Counted from the stretch's first letter, positions 36,341 to 46,589 are shown. The stretch: 64,000 nucleotides of DNA from Pyrococcus sp. ST04 (GCF_000263735.1 NC_017946.1:599348-663347), one strand, 5' to 3'. A program made the numbers and translations. The notes: generated by a model not told the origin, from the sequence alone.

Positions 36341-37363
36341 ATGACGATAATCATCAATATGAGGGATAAAATCGATATTCGGAAGCTGAGAGTGGCTGCA
36401 AGCTTAATAAGGGAGGGAAAACTTGTTGCATTTCCCACTGAAACTGTGTACGGTCTTGGGGCGGACGCCCTGAATGAAAGAGCAGTTAGGAGGATATTTG
36501 AAGCCAAAGGCAGACCTCCTGACAATCCATTGATAGTTCATATAGCGGACTTTTCACAAGTTTACGAGCTCGCCAAGGAGGTTCCAGAAGAGGCTGAAAT
36601 GCTTGCAAAAAAGTTCTGGCCTGGGCCTTTGACGATTGTCCTGCCTAGAAAAGAGCTTGTTCCAAAAGTTACCACTGGAGGGCTTGAAACAGTTGCCATA
36701 AGGATGCCTGCTCATGAAATAGCCCTGCATCTCATTAAGCTAAGCGGAAGACCTATAGCAGCTCCTTCTGCAAATATAAGCGGAAAACCAAGTCCTACAA
36801 CGGCCGAGCATGTCATAGATGATTTCTATGGAAGGATAGAGTGCATAATCGATGGAGGGGAGACAAGGGTTGGCGTTGAATCGACTGTTATAGATCTAAC
36901 AGAGTGGCCTCCAGTCCTTTTAAGACCCGGAGGACTCCCTGTGGAGGAGATAGAGAAAGTAATTGGGGAAGTTAGAATTCATCCAGCCGTTTACGGTAAG
37001 AAAGTTGACCTGGCAAAGGCACCTGGAATGAAATACAGGCACTATGCTCCAGAGGCGGAGGTTATAGTTGTTGAAGGTCCAAGGGAGAAAGTTAAAGAAA
37101 GGATTAGAGAACTAATAGCTGAGCTAAAGAAGAAAGGAAAGAGGGTGGGTGTTATAGGCTCAGAAAAGTATGAGGCAGATGAGTTCTTCTATCTTGGGAA
37201 TAGTATTGAGGAAGTTGCAAGAAATCTCTTTAAGGCGTTGAGGTATATGGACAGGGCGAACGTTGATGTTGTCCTTGCAGAGGGAGTAGAGGAGAAGGGA
37301 CTTGGCCTGGCGGTCATGAATAGGCTCAGAAAGGCCGCTGGGTACAGGATAATTAAGGTTTGA
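36341..37363 (+). CDS. sua5: threonylcarbamoyl-AMP synthase Sua5
   Basis: A 340-residue protein: YrdC domain (residues about 15-200, with FPTETVYGLGADA and PSANISGKPSPT), a linker, and a C-terminal Sua5 domain. It makes threonylcarbamoyl-AMP from Thr, bicarbonate and ATP for tRNA t6A37. Bud32 of the KEOPS complex, which acts next, is encoded at 43194-43853. ATG 36341 is preferred because AAGGAGGTGG is ideally placed. Confidence 0.93.
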   Translation: MTIIINMRDKIDIRKLRVAASLIREGKLVAFPTETVYGLGADALNERAVRRIFEAKGRPPDNPLIVHIADFSQVYELAKEVPEEAEMLAKKFWPGPLTIVLPRKELVPKVTTGGLETVAIRMPAHEIALHLIKLSGRPIAAPSANISGKPSPTTAEHVIDDFYGRIECIIDGGETRVGVESTVIDLTEWPPVLLRPGGLPVEEIEKVIGEVRIHPAVYGKKVDLAKAPGMKYRHYAPEAEVIVVEGPREKVKERIRELIAELKKKGKRVGVIGSEKYEADEFFYLGNSIEEVARNLFKALRYMDRANVDVVLAEGVEEKGLGLAVMNRLRKAAGYRIIKV

Positions 37364-37432
37364 TTTTAGCTACTTTATGTAAATTACACAACTGTTTTAA
37401 GGGAGCTATTGACTTAGGAATTGGTAAGAGCC

Positions 37433-38452
37433 ATGCCAAGTATTATAGTTGTTGGTGGGCAGTGGGGAGACGAAGGGAAGGGTTCAATAATAGCCTACCT
37501 CGCAATGCATGATGAGCCTGAGATAATAGCGAGGGGTGGCGTTGGAACTAATGCTGGGCACAGCGTTGTCATAAATGGTAAGAAGTATGCAGTTAGGCAA
37601 CTTCCTACCGGCTTCATGCAAAGGAAGGCTAGGCTCCTTGTGGGGGCAGGGGTTTTGGTTGATCCCGAGGTCTTTTTCTATGAGCTTGAGCATCTAAAGG
37701 ATTTTGATGTTGCAGGTAGAGTGGGCATAGACTATCGCTGTGCAATAATTGAGCCAAGGCATAAAGAGCTTGACAGAAGCAATGGCTATCTTCACGGGAA
37801 AATAGGAACAACTGGTTCTGGGTGTGGCCCGGCTAATGCGGATAGAGCTCTCAGGAAGGCCAAACAGGCCAAGGACATTAAAGAGCTTGAGCCCTACCTA
37901 ACAGACGTTGCTGCTGAGGTTAATGATGCTCTTGATGAGGGAGCTTTGGTTCTGGTAGAAGGAACACAGGGCTTTGGATTGAGCCTGTACTTTGGAACGT
38001 ATCCATACGTTACCTCAAAAGACACGAGCGCATCTGCAATAGCGAGCGATGTTGGGATAGGGCCAACAAGGGTCGATGACGTGATAGTCGTCTTTAAGAG
38101 CTTCCCAACTAGGGTTGGGGCGGGGCCTTTCCCAACTGAAATGCCAATGGAAGAAGCTGATAGATTGGGCCTAGTGGAATACGGAACAGTAACTGGAAGA
38201 AGGAGAAGGGTAGGATGGTTCGACTTTGAGATGGCGAGGTATTCAGCAAGAGTTAACGGTGCAACGATGCTCGCCTTAACTATGCTTGATAAATACGACA
38301 AGGAAGCTTATGGGATCACAGATTACGACAAACTTCCGAAGAAGGCGAAAGAGTTCGTTGAAGAAATAGAAGAGAGGGTGGGAGTTCCAGTCGCTTTGAT
38401 AAAAACTGGTCCCGAGCTCGAGCACATAATAGACAGGAGAGACACTATCTGA
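37433..38452 (+). CDS. purA: adenylosuccinate synthetase
   Basis: A 339-residue GTP-dependent enzyme converting IMP and Asp to adenylosuccinate. The P-loop [10 protein letters not shown] is at residues 7-16, with the [10 protein letters not shown] region following. It is about 90 residues shorter than bacterial PurA, as in other Pyrococcus. ATG 37433 is preferred to TTG 37421. A T-rich tract (GATTTTCTTTTCTTTTTAATT) follows the stop, likely a terminator. Confidence 0.94.
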   Translation: MPSIIVVGGQWGDEGKGSIIAYLAMHDEPEIIARGGVGTNAGHSVVINGKKYAVRQLPTGFMQRKARLLVGAGVLVDPEVFFYELEHLKDFDVAGRVGIDYRCAIIEPRHKELDRSNGYLHGKIGTTGSGCGPANADRALRKAKQAKDIKELEPYLTDVAAEVNDALDEGALVLVEGTQGFGLSLYFGTYPYVTSKDTSASAIASDVGIGPTRVDDVIVVFKSFPTRVGAGPFPTEMPMEEADRLGLVEYGTVTGRRRRVGWFDFEMARYSARVNGATMLALTMLDKYDKEAYGITDYDKLPKKAKEFVEEIEERVGVPVALIKTGPELEHIIDRRDTI

Positions 38453-38563
38453 TTTTCTTTTCTTTTTAATTGAAGTTCTGGATTGCTCTTTCTTGGGTAT
38501 GCTGTTCTTGTATTTTCGTCTAATTTTTAAGTCTGAACACAGTAAATCAAGGTGGTGTGGGAA

Positions 38564-39322
38564 ATGCTCGCTGAGATAATAACAATCGGAGATGAGCTGC
38601 TAACGGGAAACACCGTCGATAGCAACTCTGCTTTTATAGCAAAGAGCCTTACCGAGAGGGGTTATTGGGTTAGGAGGATAACGACTGTTGGGGATGATGT
38701 TGAGGAAATAAGCTCAGCAATAAGAGAAGCCCTTTCAAGAAGGCCCAACGTTCTTGTAATCTCCGGCGGATTGGGGCCTACACATGATGACGTGACAATG
38801 TTAGCGGTTGCAAATGCTCTAGGGAAAAAGTTGAAGCTGTGTGAAGAGTGTTTGAAAGCAATTGAGGATTTTTATAAGAGATTACATGAAAAAGGCCTAA
38901 TAGATGATCCAACACTGAATGAAGCTAGAAAAAAGATGGCCTATCTACCGGAGGGTTCACTACCCCTTAGGAATACAGAAGGTGCTGCTCCTGGTGCCTA
39001 TATAGAATTTGAAGGAACAAAAATATTCATTCTTCCAGGAATGCCTAGAGAGATGAAGGCAATGCTTCAAAATGAAGTTCTACCTAGGCTGGGGAGTTCT
39101 AAGTTCATTCAGAAGAAGTTTCTAGCTGAGATAACCGATGAGAGCAAGCTCGCTCCAATTCTAAACGAAGCAATTAGAAAGTTTAATATCAAGATTCACT
39201 CCTCTCCTAAAGGGTTTGGAAAGTTTATAGGGATAATACTCTTTGCGGAGTCTGAAGAGAAAATTAATGAGGCAGTAAAGTTCATGGAAGAGAAGGGGAT
39301 AAAATTCAGGGAAGGTTGGTAG
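38564..39322 (+). CDS. CinA/MoCF-domain protein (NMN-deamidase related)
   Basis: A 252-residue protein with the molybdopterin-binding-like (MoCF) fold: IITIGDELLTGNTVDSNS, SGGLGPTHDD and LPGMPREM. This corresponds to the N-terminal domain of CinA; the deamidase domain is absent. Archaeal members are annotated as competence/damage-inducible CinA-like; the reaction is uncertain. ATG 38564 follows GGTGGTGTGG. Confidence 0.85.
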   Translation: MLAEIITIGDELLTGNTVDSNSAFIAKSLTERGYWVRRITTVGDDVEEISSAIREALSRRPNVLVISGGLGPTHDDVTMLAVANALGKKLKLCEECLKAIEDFYKRLHEKGLIDDPTLNEARKKMAYLPEGSLPLRNTEGAAPGAYIEFEGTKIFILPGMPREMKAMLQNEVLPRLGSSKFIQKKFLAEITDESKLAPILNEAIRKFNIKIHSSPKGFGKFIGIILFAESEEKINEAVKFMEEKGIKFREGW

Positions 39323-39324
39323 CT

Positions 39325-40155
39325 ATGATTCCCGACAGCGTTCTGAGGATTCTTAAAGAGATGGAAGAAGAGAAAATTAAGGGGGCCAGTTGGCTGGCTA
39401 AGCGTGGGGCGGAGGCCTTTATAAAGCTGGCAGAGGAAGTTGAAGACTCTCTCCTAGAAGATGCAGTTAGAGAAGTAAGGGAGAGGATAGTTAGAATTAA
39501 TCCGAGTATGGCACCCCTTTACAACCTGGTCCACTTTATTCCAATAACGAATAACCCCGAAAAGGTCAAGCACAGGGCAGAGGAATTCTTGAGGAGAATT
39601 GAAGAATCAAGAAGGGAGCTGGCCTCAATAGGGGCTCAGCTAATAGACTCTGGGGACGTTATTATAACTCACTCTCTCTCCTCGGCCGTCTTAGAGATAT
39701 TTAAAGTCGCCAAAATGCGGGGAAAGAAGTTTAGAGTTATTCTAACAGAATCCTCCCCCGATTATGAAGGATTAAAGCTGGCTGAAGAGCTAAATAAGAT
39801 TGGAATTGAGTTTGAGATAGTAACCGACGCGCAGCTTGGCCTGTTTTGTAAGGAATCTTCCCTGGCATTAGTTGGTGCTGACATGATAACCAAAGATGGC
39901 TGGGTTGTTAACAAAGCAGGAACATATCTTTTAGCTTTAGCGTGTCATGATAACTCTGTCCCCCTATACGTCGCCGCTGAAACATACAAAATACATCCTA
40001 GAGTCACTCATAAAGAAGTTGAGCTTTTTGAAAGACCCCTATATAGGGGAGAAGTAAGAGTTAGAAATGTGCTTTTCGACTTAACACCCTGGAAATTCAT
40101 CAGAGGTATAATAACCGAGCTCGGGGTTATAATTCCGCCGAGGGACATACAATGA
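39325..40155 (+). CDS. aIF2B-alpha-like / ribose-1,5-bisphosphate isomerase-family protein
   Basis: A 276-residue protein of the eIF2B alpha/beta/delta-MtnA-R15Pi superfamily: helical N-terminus, Rossmann-like C-domain with VILTESSPDYEG, VGADMITKDGWVVNKAGT and PLYVAAETYKI. Archaeal relatives have been described as aIF2B-alpha or as sugar-phosphate isomerases, and I cannot separate these. ATG 39325 is preferred to TTG 39316. Overlaps the MutS-like gene as ATGA. Confidence 0.83.
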   Translation: MIPDSVLRILKEMEEEKIKGASWLAKRGAEAFIKLAEEVEDSLLEDAVREVRERIVRINPSMAPLYNLVHFIPITNNPEKVKHRAEEFLRRIEESRRELASIGAQLIDSGDVIITHSLSSAVLEIFKVAKMRGKKFRVILTESSPDYEGLKLAEELNKIGIEFEIVTDAQLGLFCKESSLALVGADMITKDGWVVNKAGTYLLALACHDNSVPLYVAAETYKIHPRVTHKEVELFERPLYRGEVRVRNVLFDLTPWKFIRGIITELGVIIPPRDIQ

Positions 40156-41834
40156 AACTGAGAGGGGATGCCAGGGAAGTTTATAAGAGGATTAGGAGAA
40201 TGATTGAGGATGAAATAAGACTTGAAGAGGCTAAAACTTTTCTTGATAAATTTACCCCCACATCTAACCCTGAAGAAATACTTAAGAGACAGGAATACGT
40301 TAAAACTGGACTTTCGAGGGTAAACGAGGAACTGTCGCCACTCCTCATCAAGATAAGGCCTATTAAATTCAGGAAAGAATTTCTTCACGATAGGGTTTTG
40401 ATAGTCGATGAAAGCGAGGTTGAAGAGGCGGAGAAGTTGAATTTGTGTCTTGTTTCTACCGAGCCCATCGAGGGATACGACCTCATATTAAGCACCGTTG
40501 GATACGGAATTGATGTAGAACTTAAGCCCTCAGAAGTAGCTCCCGAGCTCTATGTTGAACCTCTCTGGGAGTCGAGAGATGTTTTACAGGCATTGGCAAA
40601 GATATTCCCAGGTGGATCTGCTGAAAAAATTTTGACTACCCTAAAGGATTTAGAAGATGTTATGAAAAAGAGAGAGGTCATGGAGAGGCTTGATGAGATA
40701 ATAGCTAAGGAAGAGGCTGAGCTAAATAAGAAAATTGAGGAAAAGCTGGAGAGGTTCAGATTGACGTTGAGTGGTAAAGAACTTGTTGAGTTCCTTAAGG
40801 CCCTAAAGACGGGAGACGTTGAGTTTCTCCTTTCGAGGTTTTCAAGCCTAAATGATGAAATAATAGAAGAGATAAGAAAAGCGGAAGAGAGGATATCAGA
40901 GGAGTTGGGGGTTTACCTGGAAATATTTCCCCGTGATTACCCCATAGAGGTTTCACCAGAAGTTATTGAAAATATAAGGAGAACTTTAGAGAGAGAAATA
41001 AAAATTGAGCTGTATTTAAAGGCGAGAGAAATTGTCAAGGATATTCTTCCTCATCTTCCGGGCTTGAGGGAGGAAATCAAAAAAGCGTACGAACTTGAAT
41101 TCTTTTTAGCTTTAAAGAAGTTCAGCGAAGGATTTACATTTCCCGAAATAACTGTTGGGAGTATTGGGTTCGTCGAGGGTAGGAATCTTTTCATAGACAA
41201 CCCACAGCCAGTTAGCTACTTCGTTGGGGAAGCAAGAGGTAAGTTTAAAGGAGTACAGCCAGCTAGGATTATAATCCTCACGGGAGCCAACAGTGGAGGT
41301 AAAACTTCCCTCCTTGAGTTGACGCTCCAAATAGTAATCCTCGCCCACATGGGTCTTCCAGTTCCAGCAAAGGAAGCCTGGATCGAGCCATTGGATGAAG
41401 TCTTCTTCTTTAAGAGGAAAAAAGCGGTTTATGGGGCTGGAGCCTTTGAAAATTCACTAAAAGCGTTGGTAAGATCCCTTAAAGGAAAAGGCAAGAAACT
41501 GATCCTAATAGATGAGTTTGAAAACATAACCGAACCGGGGGCGGCCGTAAAAATACTGGCGGAACTGTTGAAGATTGCTGAAGAAAAGGGTTTCTATGTT
41601 ATTATAGTCTCTCACTTGGGAGAAGACCTAAAAAAAGAACTTCCTTCTGCTAGGGTTGACGGAATAGAGGCTAGGGGTTTAGATGAGAACCTAAATTTGA
41701 TAGTAGACAGGCAACCGAAGTTTGGAGTCATAGGTAGGAGCACTCCTGAGCTAATCGTTGAGAAGCTTGCGAGAAAAGGTAAGGGTGAGGAACGTAACAT
41801 ACTTCTAAGGGTGCTAACCAAGTTTAAGTCTTGA
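40152..41834 (+). CDS. MutS-like ABC ATPase without mismatch-recognition domain
   Basis: A 560-residue protein: an N-terminal helical lever/clamp-like region with coiled coil (about 170-340) and a C-terminal MutS domain V ATPase. Walker A GANSGGKT is at residues 378-385, and Walker B LILIDEFENITEPGAA and VSHLGEDL follow. The Phe-x-Glu mismatch domain of MutS1 and the Smr endonuclease of MutS2 are absent. A role in recombination or structure-specific DNA handling is likely but unproven. It begins within the previous stop codon (ATGA). Confidence 0.85.
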   Translation: MKLRGDAREVYKRIRRMIEDEIRLEEAKTFLDKFTPTSNPEEILKRQEYVKTGLSRVNEELSPLLIKIRPIKFRKEFLHDRVLIVDESEVEEAEKLNLCLVSTEPIEGYDLILSTVGYGIDVELKPSEVAPELYVEPLWESRDVLQALAKIFPGGSAEKILTTLKDLEDVMKKREVMERLDEIIAKEEAELNKKIEEKLERFRLTLSGKELVEFLKALKTGDVEFLLSRFSSLNDEIIEEIRKAEERISEELGVYLEIFPRDYPIEVSPEVIENIRRTLEREIKIELYLKAREIVKDILPHLPGLREEIKKAYELEFFLALKKFSEGFTFPEITVGSIGFVEGRNLFIDNPQPVSYFVGEARGKFKGVQPARIIILTGANSGGKTSLLELTLQIVILAHMGLPVPAKEAWIEPLDEVFFFKRKKAVYGAGAFENSLKALVRSLKGKGKKLILIDEFENITEPGAAVKILAELLKIAEEKGFYVIIVSHLGEDLKKELPSARVDGIEARGLDENLNLIVDRQPKFGVIGRSTPELIVEKLARKGKGEERNILLRVLTKFKS

Positions 41835-41846
41835 ACCTTTTTAGCA

Positions 41847-41900
41847 TACATAGGTACCTACACAAAACTTACTAATATTTCTACACAGTTTTTAAAATTA
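41847..41900 (+). promoter_or_regulatory. chemoreceptor promoter with EarA-like TACATA box
   Basis: TACATA (41847-41852) is followed by CCTACACA (41857-41864) and, after 17 bp, CTACACA (41881-41887). A TATA-like TTTTTAAAATT (41889-41899) precedes the chemoreceptor ATG by about 15 bp. The spacing and the CCTACAYA words resemble the archaellin promoter at 2424-2492. Confidence 0.6.
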
Positions 41901-41911
41901 GGGGTGAGAGG

Positions 41912-43201
41912 ATGGTTAGGATATCCCTTGTTACTCCTGTAATTCCGTTCATATTAACAATAGGACCAGCGGCGATCGGTAACATAACCGCTGCAGCGAT
42001 AGGAGGAGTAGTGGGGACTGGAATAGCTATCCTATTGAACAAGAGAGAAACAGTGACACCAACAACAGTCACAGAAATTGACGAGTTCAAAAAGAACATA
42101 GAGAAGAGGATAGATGAGATCGTTGTTATACTTGAGAGAATAGCCTCTGGAGATCTAAGCGTTGAGGACACTCAGATTTCTGGAGAATTGGCGAGAGTGA
42201 GAGAGGCCATAGAGAAGTTGAGAACCTCTATTAGTCAACTTGTCCTCAATATAAAGAATGCTGCAATAGACGTGAGGAACCATACAAAGGTCATCAGGGA
42301 GAACATAGAGCAAATAGCAGATGCCATAAACCAGGTTGCAGAAGCAATAAATCAGGTGAGCATAGAGGCGCAGAGAGAGCAGGAGAACATAAACAAAATG
42401 ACGGAAACAATGAGGTACATAGATGAAATCGGTAAGGAGACAGTCTCAACAATGGAAGAGTTCGAGGCCTCAATGAGAGAGATGGCAGGTCTAGCAAAGG
42501 AAGGTGGAGAAAAGGGAAGAGAGGCGGTAACTCAGATCGAAGAAATTAGAACAATGATGGCAAAGATAGAGGAGACAGTGAGAGGAGTTGCTGAAATGGG
42601 TAAGAACATTGAAAACATAACCAACGTCATAAGTAACATTGCAGAGCAAACGAACCTTTTGGCATTGAATGCGGCAATTGAGGCTGCTAGAGCTGGAGAG
42701 GCTGGAAAAGGTTTTGCAGTTGTCGCTGATGAAATTAGAAAGCTTGCGGAGGAGAGTAAAAAGGCTGCAGAAGACATTAGAGACTTGATCAAGCAGATCG
42801 TGGACAAGATCGGGGAGAGCGTTGAGGTAACTCAGCAGGGCGCTGAAGTCGTTGGAACATCAACAGAAGTCATCAAAGAGAGCGTTGCTTACCTAACCCA
42901 AATAGCCGATATGATGGAGGAAATGGAAGCAAAGGCAGCTGAGCTCAAGGAGAAAGTGATCCAAGAAGGAGAGAAGATTGAAGAAGGCCTCAGGTTCCTT
43001 GAGAACCTTGCCGCAAGTGCTGAAGAGACAACGGCTGCAGCTGAAGAAGTTAGTGCGGCTGCAGAAGAGCAGACTGCGGCCCTTAACGAAGTTAGGGAGA
43101 GCGTTAGAGAATTTGAAAGACTTGTCGATATTCTTATGGAGCACATTGGAAAGTTCAAGCTTAGTCGAGAGCACGAAGAGCAGGTTAAAGAACTTACGTG
43201 A
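41912..43201 (+). CDS. methyl-accepting chemotaxis protein lacking an external sensor domain
   Basis: A 429-residue protein with a short N-terminal hydrophobic hairpin ([16 protein letters not shown] and [17 protein letters not shown]), a HAMP-like segment (about 50-115) and a long four-helix signalling bundle. The conserved tip is [18 protein letters not shown], flanked by Glu/Gln-rich methylation helices. No periplasmic ligand domain exists, so it likely senses membrane, redox or cytoplasmic cues or works through a partner. ATG 41912 follows GGGGTGAGAGG. The promoter shares TACATA boxes with the archaellins. The 3' end overlaps bud32 by 8 bp. Confidence 0.92.
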   Translation: MVRISLVTPVIPFILTIGPAAIGNITAAAIGGVVGTGIAILLNKRETVTPTTVTEIDEFKKNIEKRIDEIVVILERIASGDLSVEDTQISGELARVREAIEKLRTSISQLVLNIKNAAIDVRNHTKVIRENIEQIADAINQVAEAINQVSIEAQREQENINKMTETMRYIDEIGKETVSTMEEFEASMREMAGLAKEGGEKGREAVTQIEEIRTMMAKIEETVRGVAEMGKNIENITNVISNIAEQTNLLALNAAIEAARAGEAGKGFAVVADEIRKLAEESKKAAEDIRDLIKQIVDKIGESVEVTQQGAEVVGTSTEVIKESVAYLTQIADMMEEMEAKAAELKEKVIQEGEKIEEGLRFLENLAASAEETTAAAEEVSAAAEEQTAALNEVRESVREFERLVDILMEHIGKFKLSREHEEQVKELT

Positions 43202-43853
43202 TCCAGCTCCTTTCTCTGTATCTACCTCTCAGCTCTATTTCTCTTATCTTCTCTTCAACTTCTCTCCTCTTCCCCTCTCCCCTGACTTCCTCATACCCCT
43301 CTAAAACTGCCTCAAATCCTTTCTCAAACCATGTGTAGTGAGTGCTCTCCATAGCCCTTTTTAACAGGTGAAGATCAACACCTTGAGCTTCGAGCGTGTC
43401 ATCGAAGTCAGCTAAACCGAAGTCGATGAGGTAAATCTTTTCATCCCTCATAATCATATTTGAGGTAGTTAGATCTCCATGAACGATCCCAGCATTGTGT
43501 AGTTTTCCAATTTGTCTCCCTATCTCTCTACAAATCTCAAGCCTCTCTTTCAGGGGAATCCTTTCAAGTAGCTCCTTAATCCTCTCACCCTCGATGAACT
43601 CCATAACTATTATCATATTCTTGGTATCGACTTCAAAAACATAGGGCACATTAACTCCTGCCTCCTTTGCCTTATTGAGTATTCTGGCTTCTCTAACAGT
43701 CCTTTCCTTTCTGAGCTTAATATCTATCTCTGGAATCCTGTATCTCTTGGATATCCTTTCCTTGACAATCACTTTAATTGGATAATCAAAGTACAGCTCA
43801 GAGAAATCAGCCAGGTATATCTTAGCTTCGGCTCCCTGTTTTATCAACCTCAT
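43194..43853 (-). CDS. bud32: KEOPS complex kinase/ATPase Bud32
   Basis: A 219-residue small RIO-like kinase with GAEAKIYLA, catalytic HGDLTTSN and metal-binding [10 protein letters not shown], and a basic C-terminal tail. It acts in the KEOPS complex that transfers threonylcarbamoyl to A37 of tRNA. ATG 43853 is chosen because GGAGAGG lies just upstream and the protein then begins [10 protein letters not shown], like relatives; GTG 43865 would add four residues. Kae1 is not fused here. Confidence 0.92.
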   Translation of the reverse strand: MRLIKQGAEAKIYLADFSELYFDYPIKVIVKERISKRYRIPEIDIKLRKERTVREARILNKAKEAGVNVPYVFEVDTKNMIIVMEFIEGERIKELLERIPLKERLEICREIGRQIGKLHNAGIVHGDLTTSNMIMRDEKIYLIDFGLADFDDTLEAQGVDLHLLKRAMESTHYTWFEKGFEAVLEGYEEVRGEGKRREVEEKIREIELRGRYRERSWIT

Positions 43854-43905
43854 CGTCCTCTCCACAATCCTTATATCTGAGTTGCGCTAATAAAACTTGA
43901 GGGAT

Positions 43906-44070
43906 ATGAGGCGGGCTCAAACTGCTATTGAGTATTTGTTCATGCTTGCGGCAACATTGATTCTCGTGGCCCTCGTGTTTAGGGTAGTGATGAGTAGTAT
44001 GCAAAGTTTAAGCACTAATCTTGGAAATTATACGAGGGTTATTAGGCAGAAAGTTCTTGAAAATCTGTAA
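43906..44070 (+). CDS. small class III signal-peptide pilin (54 residues)
   Basis: The short frame reads MRRAQTAIEYLFML, then AATLILVALVFRVV, then a short polar tail ending RQKVLENL. The QTAIEYL box after a basic leader is the class III (QXSXEYL-type) signature of archaeal type IV pilin-like proteins cut before the Gln. It is below usual ORF cut-offs. ATG 43906 follows TTGAGGG. A membrane-embedded prepilin peptidase gene starts 16 bp downstream, so the two probably form an operon. Confidence 0.8.
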   Translation: MRRAQTAIEYLFMLAATLILVALVFRVVMSSMQSLSTNLGNYTRVIRQKVLENL

Positions 44071-44085
44071 TCAGGAGGTGGCTTA

Positions 44086-45282
44086 ATGGAGACAATTCCT
44101 TTGGTCTTCGGGGTTATTGTTGGCTTTCTAACATCATATACTGACATAAGAACAAGCTACATATACGAGGAGCACTTCTTTCCGACGTTTTCCCTCCTTT
44201 CAAAGTGGTGGTGCAAAAGAAGGGGTTGCGAGTACCAAACAAAGGGCCCTTACATCCCAATTGTCGAGATCGCTGTTCTTTACTATTTTGTCCTTGGAGT
44301 GAAGCAGGGTGACATTTCTCTAGCTCTCTCAGGTTTCATAGGACTTTTGGTTGGTCTAGCGTTAGGAGCTTTACTGTACTATACTGGTGGATGGGCGAGT
44401 GGGGATGTTTTAATTCTTGGTGCATTCTCTGCAATCCTTCCATATGCTCCAGCTATAGCCAAATTTAAGGCCCCATATGCCACTTACCTTCCCTTAAATT
44501 CGCTAACAATTCTGTTTGATTCTCTCCTCCTAATGTTTCCTCTCCTGTTTGTATACTCTTTGTTTGGCCTGATTTTTATGGGGAAACTTAGAAAGCTTGG
44601 TGAGCTGTTTTTAAAGGGGATAAAGATGGTTTTTGAGATCACACTCTGGGTAAACTTTTCGATAATTCTCTTTGTCTGGATTGGGATTTATCTGGGAATG
44701 AGCGTGCCAAACTTTGTGAAGTGGATAGTTACCGTGTTGCTCTTAATGATATTTGGAAGGTTTAAGTTGGTAGGGGATGTTTTGGGTGTTGTGGCAACTG
44801 TCTATGGTCTCTACTTTGTAGGCCTGCCTTATTTAGTTGCACTAGCAAAGCTTTTTGCCATAATATATGGATTTAAGCTCCTCTTCTCCTCAGTAAAGCT
44901 TCTCAGGAAAGAGGTGCTCACAGTCAAAAAGAGTGTAGAAGAGCTGAGGGAGGGTGATGTTCTAGGGGAGAGAATAGTGGAGGTTAATGGTGAGATAGTT
45001 AGGGATAGAAAAGATTTCTTTGACAAACTTTCTGAGCTCTTTAAAACTGGAAGTTTGGAAAGGGTTGAGGGAAGAGAAATAGCAGGCTTTAGCGTTGAGG
45101 GTCTAACAAAAGAGCAGATAGAGGAGCTGAAATCTCTGGTTTCCGAGGGTAAGCTTGAAAACGAATTCTTAGTTAGAAAGGCGATGCCATTTGCACCGGC
45201 TCTCTTTGCCGGGTTTTTAGCCAGCTATTTCTTTGGGGATATCTTATGGTGGCTGATCTTGAAAGTGAGTGGATTAGCATAG
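44086..45282 (+). CDS. prepilin/preflagellin peptidase-like aspartic protease (EppA/FlaK type)
   Basis: A 398-residue polytopic A24-family membrane protease. The two catalytic Asp are in TDIRTSYIYE (residues about 19-28) and in GGWASGDVLIL (about 102-112). About eight helices are present, plus a soluble insertion near 285-360 before a final hydrophobic helix. The preceding gene encodes a class III pilin with a QxxxEYL box, favouring EppA-like processing of pili over archaellins. ATG 44086 follows AGGAGGTGG. Confidence 0.82.
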   Translation: METIPLVFGVIVGFLTSYTDIRTSYIYEEHFFPTFSLLSKWWCKRRGCEYQTKGPYIPIVEIAVLYYFVLGVKQGDISLALSGFIGLLVGLALGALLYYTGGWASGDVLILGAFSAILPYAPAIAKFKAPYATYLPLNSLTILFDSLLLMFPLLFVYSLFGLIFMGKLRKLGELFLKGIKMVFEITLWVNFSIILFVWIGIYLGMSVPNFVKWIVTVLLLMIFGRFKLVGDVLGVVATVYGLYFVGLPYLVALAKLFAIIYGFKLLFSSVKLLRKEVLTVKKSVEELREGDVLGERIVEVNGEIVRDRKDFFDKLSELFKTGSLERVEGREIAGFSVEGLTKEQIEELKSLVSEGKLENEFLVRKAMPFAPALFAGFLASYFFGDILWWLILKVSGLA

Positions 45283-45313
45283 TCTTTAAAACTGAAAGCC
45301 TAAGTTAAGGTCG

Positions 45314-45655
45314 ATGAGAGTTTACCGCCTCTACCTTAAGGATGAGTACCTTGAGATGATAAAGAGTGGAAAAAAGAGGATAGAGGTTAGGGTGGCGTAT
45401 CCGCAGCTTAAGGGAATGAAACGAGGAGATAAGATAATATTCAATGATTCTATTCCTGCAGAAGTAATCGAAGTCAAACACTACGAGACCTTTAGACAGG
45501 TTCTCAGAGAAGAGCCCATAGAGAAGATATTTCCAGATGAACCAAGCTTTGAGAGGGCACTTAGAAGATTTCACAATATGTATCCCAAGTGGAAGGAATA
45601 CCGCTACGGAGTTCTTGCAATAAAGTTTAGGTTACTGGGGAGGGATAGAAAGTGA
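45314..45655 (+). CDS. ASCH-domain protein
   Basis: A 113-residue single ASCH domain protein ([36 protein letters not shown]). The ASCH beta-barrel is related to PUA and probably binds RNA or nucleotides. A TATA-like CTTTAAAAC lies about 25 bp upstream. It overlaps the next ASCH gene as GTGA, a two-gene operon. Confidence 0.85.
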   Translation: MRVYRLYLKDEYLEMIKSGKKRIEVRVAYPQLKGMKRGDKIIFNDSIPAEVIEVKHYETFRQVLREEPIEKIFPDEPSFERALRRFHNMYPKWKEYRYGVLAIKFRLLGRDRK

Positions 45656-46224
45656 AAAACCTCAAGTTTGACGGCAGGTACAAGGATGACATTTTGACGG
45701 GGAGAAAAAGAGCTACGATAAGACTTGGAAGGAAAATAAACTTGAGGCCAGGCGAAGAAGTCCTCATACATGCGGGGGGGTATGTCCTAGGAAAGGCTAG
45801 AATAACTAGGGTAGAGACGAAGACTGTTTCTGAGCTTACCGATGAGGATGCAAGAAAGGATGGGTTTAGAAATAGAGATGAGTTGATTGAGGCGTTAAGG
45901 GAGCATTACAAGTTCGTTAAACCGAACTCTCCGGCAACTATAGTTGAATTTGAAATGACTAAAGTGTTGGACAAGCCAATCCTTTCAGCTGATTTTCCCT
46001 ATGAAGGTAATAACCCGATTGAAATTGCTGAAAAGGCTCTGGAGTACCTGGACAATCTGAGCTTTGAGGAAGTAGCCTTACTTAAGCTTTTCCTCAAAGA
46101 AGGAAGCTTGAGAAAGGCGGCTATGAAGCTTGGGGGGCTAAACAAGAGATATAAGATTCGAGAAGTCCTTAGAAAGGCATATGAGGAGCTTAAGAAGAGG
46201 GGAATTATGGAGCCGAAGATTTAG
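45652..46224 (+). CDS. ASCH-domain protein with C-terminal helical extension
   Basis: A 190-residue protein: N-terminal ASCH domain ([35 protein letters not shown]) and, after about residue 120, a helical HTH-like region ([24 protein letters not shown]). This suggests an RNA-binding protein with a second nucleic-acid contact. The start is GTG 45652, overlapping the upstream stop. Its stop overlaps the convergent JAMM gene by 4 bp. Confidence 0.82.
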   Translation: MKNLKFDGRYKDDILTGRKRATIRLGRKINLRPGEEVLIHAGGYVLGKARITRVETKTVSELTDEDARKDGFRNRDELIEALREHYKFVKPNSPATIVEFEMTKVLDKPILSADFPYEGNNPIEIAEKALEYLDNLSFEEVALLKLFLKEGSLRKAAMKLGGLNKRYKIREVLRKAYEELKKRGIMEPKI

Positions 46225-46589
46225 TCAACTATCTCGATGTCGATTTCTTCTCCATTGCTGGTGAAGGCTTTAGTTGTTTCTGGAATGTAGGGGAAGGCTA
46301 TTATGACGTGAACTCCCCCAAACTTTGAAAAGAACATGAGGTCACCTTGGGATGGATATGGGTATGGGGAAGGATGCGAGTGTACCGTTCCTTTTATGCT
46401 TTCGTCGTGAGGAAGGAGAGATAAATCAAAGTACACAGATCTAGTTCCAAAATAACCTTTGGGAACTATTAAAACTTCTTCAAAAACTCCATCTTTTTCT
46501 CTCAAGAGACCTGCAAACTCATTTGGATGAAATGAGCGGGCTAATTCTAGTAGATAGTCAAAGAGCTCTCTTCTAATTTTAACCTTCAT
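46221..46589 (-). CDS. JAMM/MPN+ metalloprotease (JAMM1-like desampylase)
   Basis: A 122-residue single-domain JAMM protease with Glu24 and the zinc motif His70-x-His72, then Asp83 in [15 protein letters not shown]. furiosus JAMM1, of the same size, removes ubiquitin-like SAMP modifiers and is related in sequence as far as I recall. It is divergent from lon with a 62-bp gap. Confidence 0.88.
   Translation of the reverse strand: MKVKIRRELFDYLLELARSFHPNEFAGLLREKDGVFEEVLIVPKGYFGTRSVYFDLSLLPHDESIKGTVHSHPSPYPYPSQGDLMFFSKFGGVHVIIAFPYIPETTKAFTSNGEEIDIEIVD

Noticed and set aside
43906-44070. EarA control of the small pilin operon
   Set aside because: No TACATA-like box is found upstream of 43906; only a plain TATA-like element is visible.
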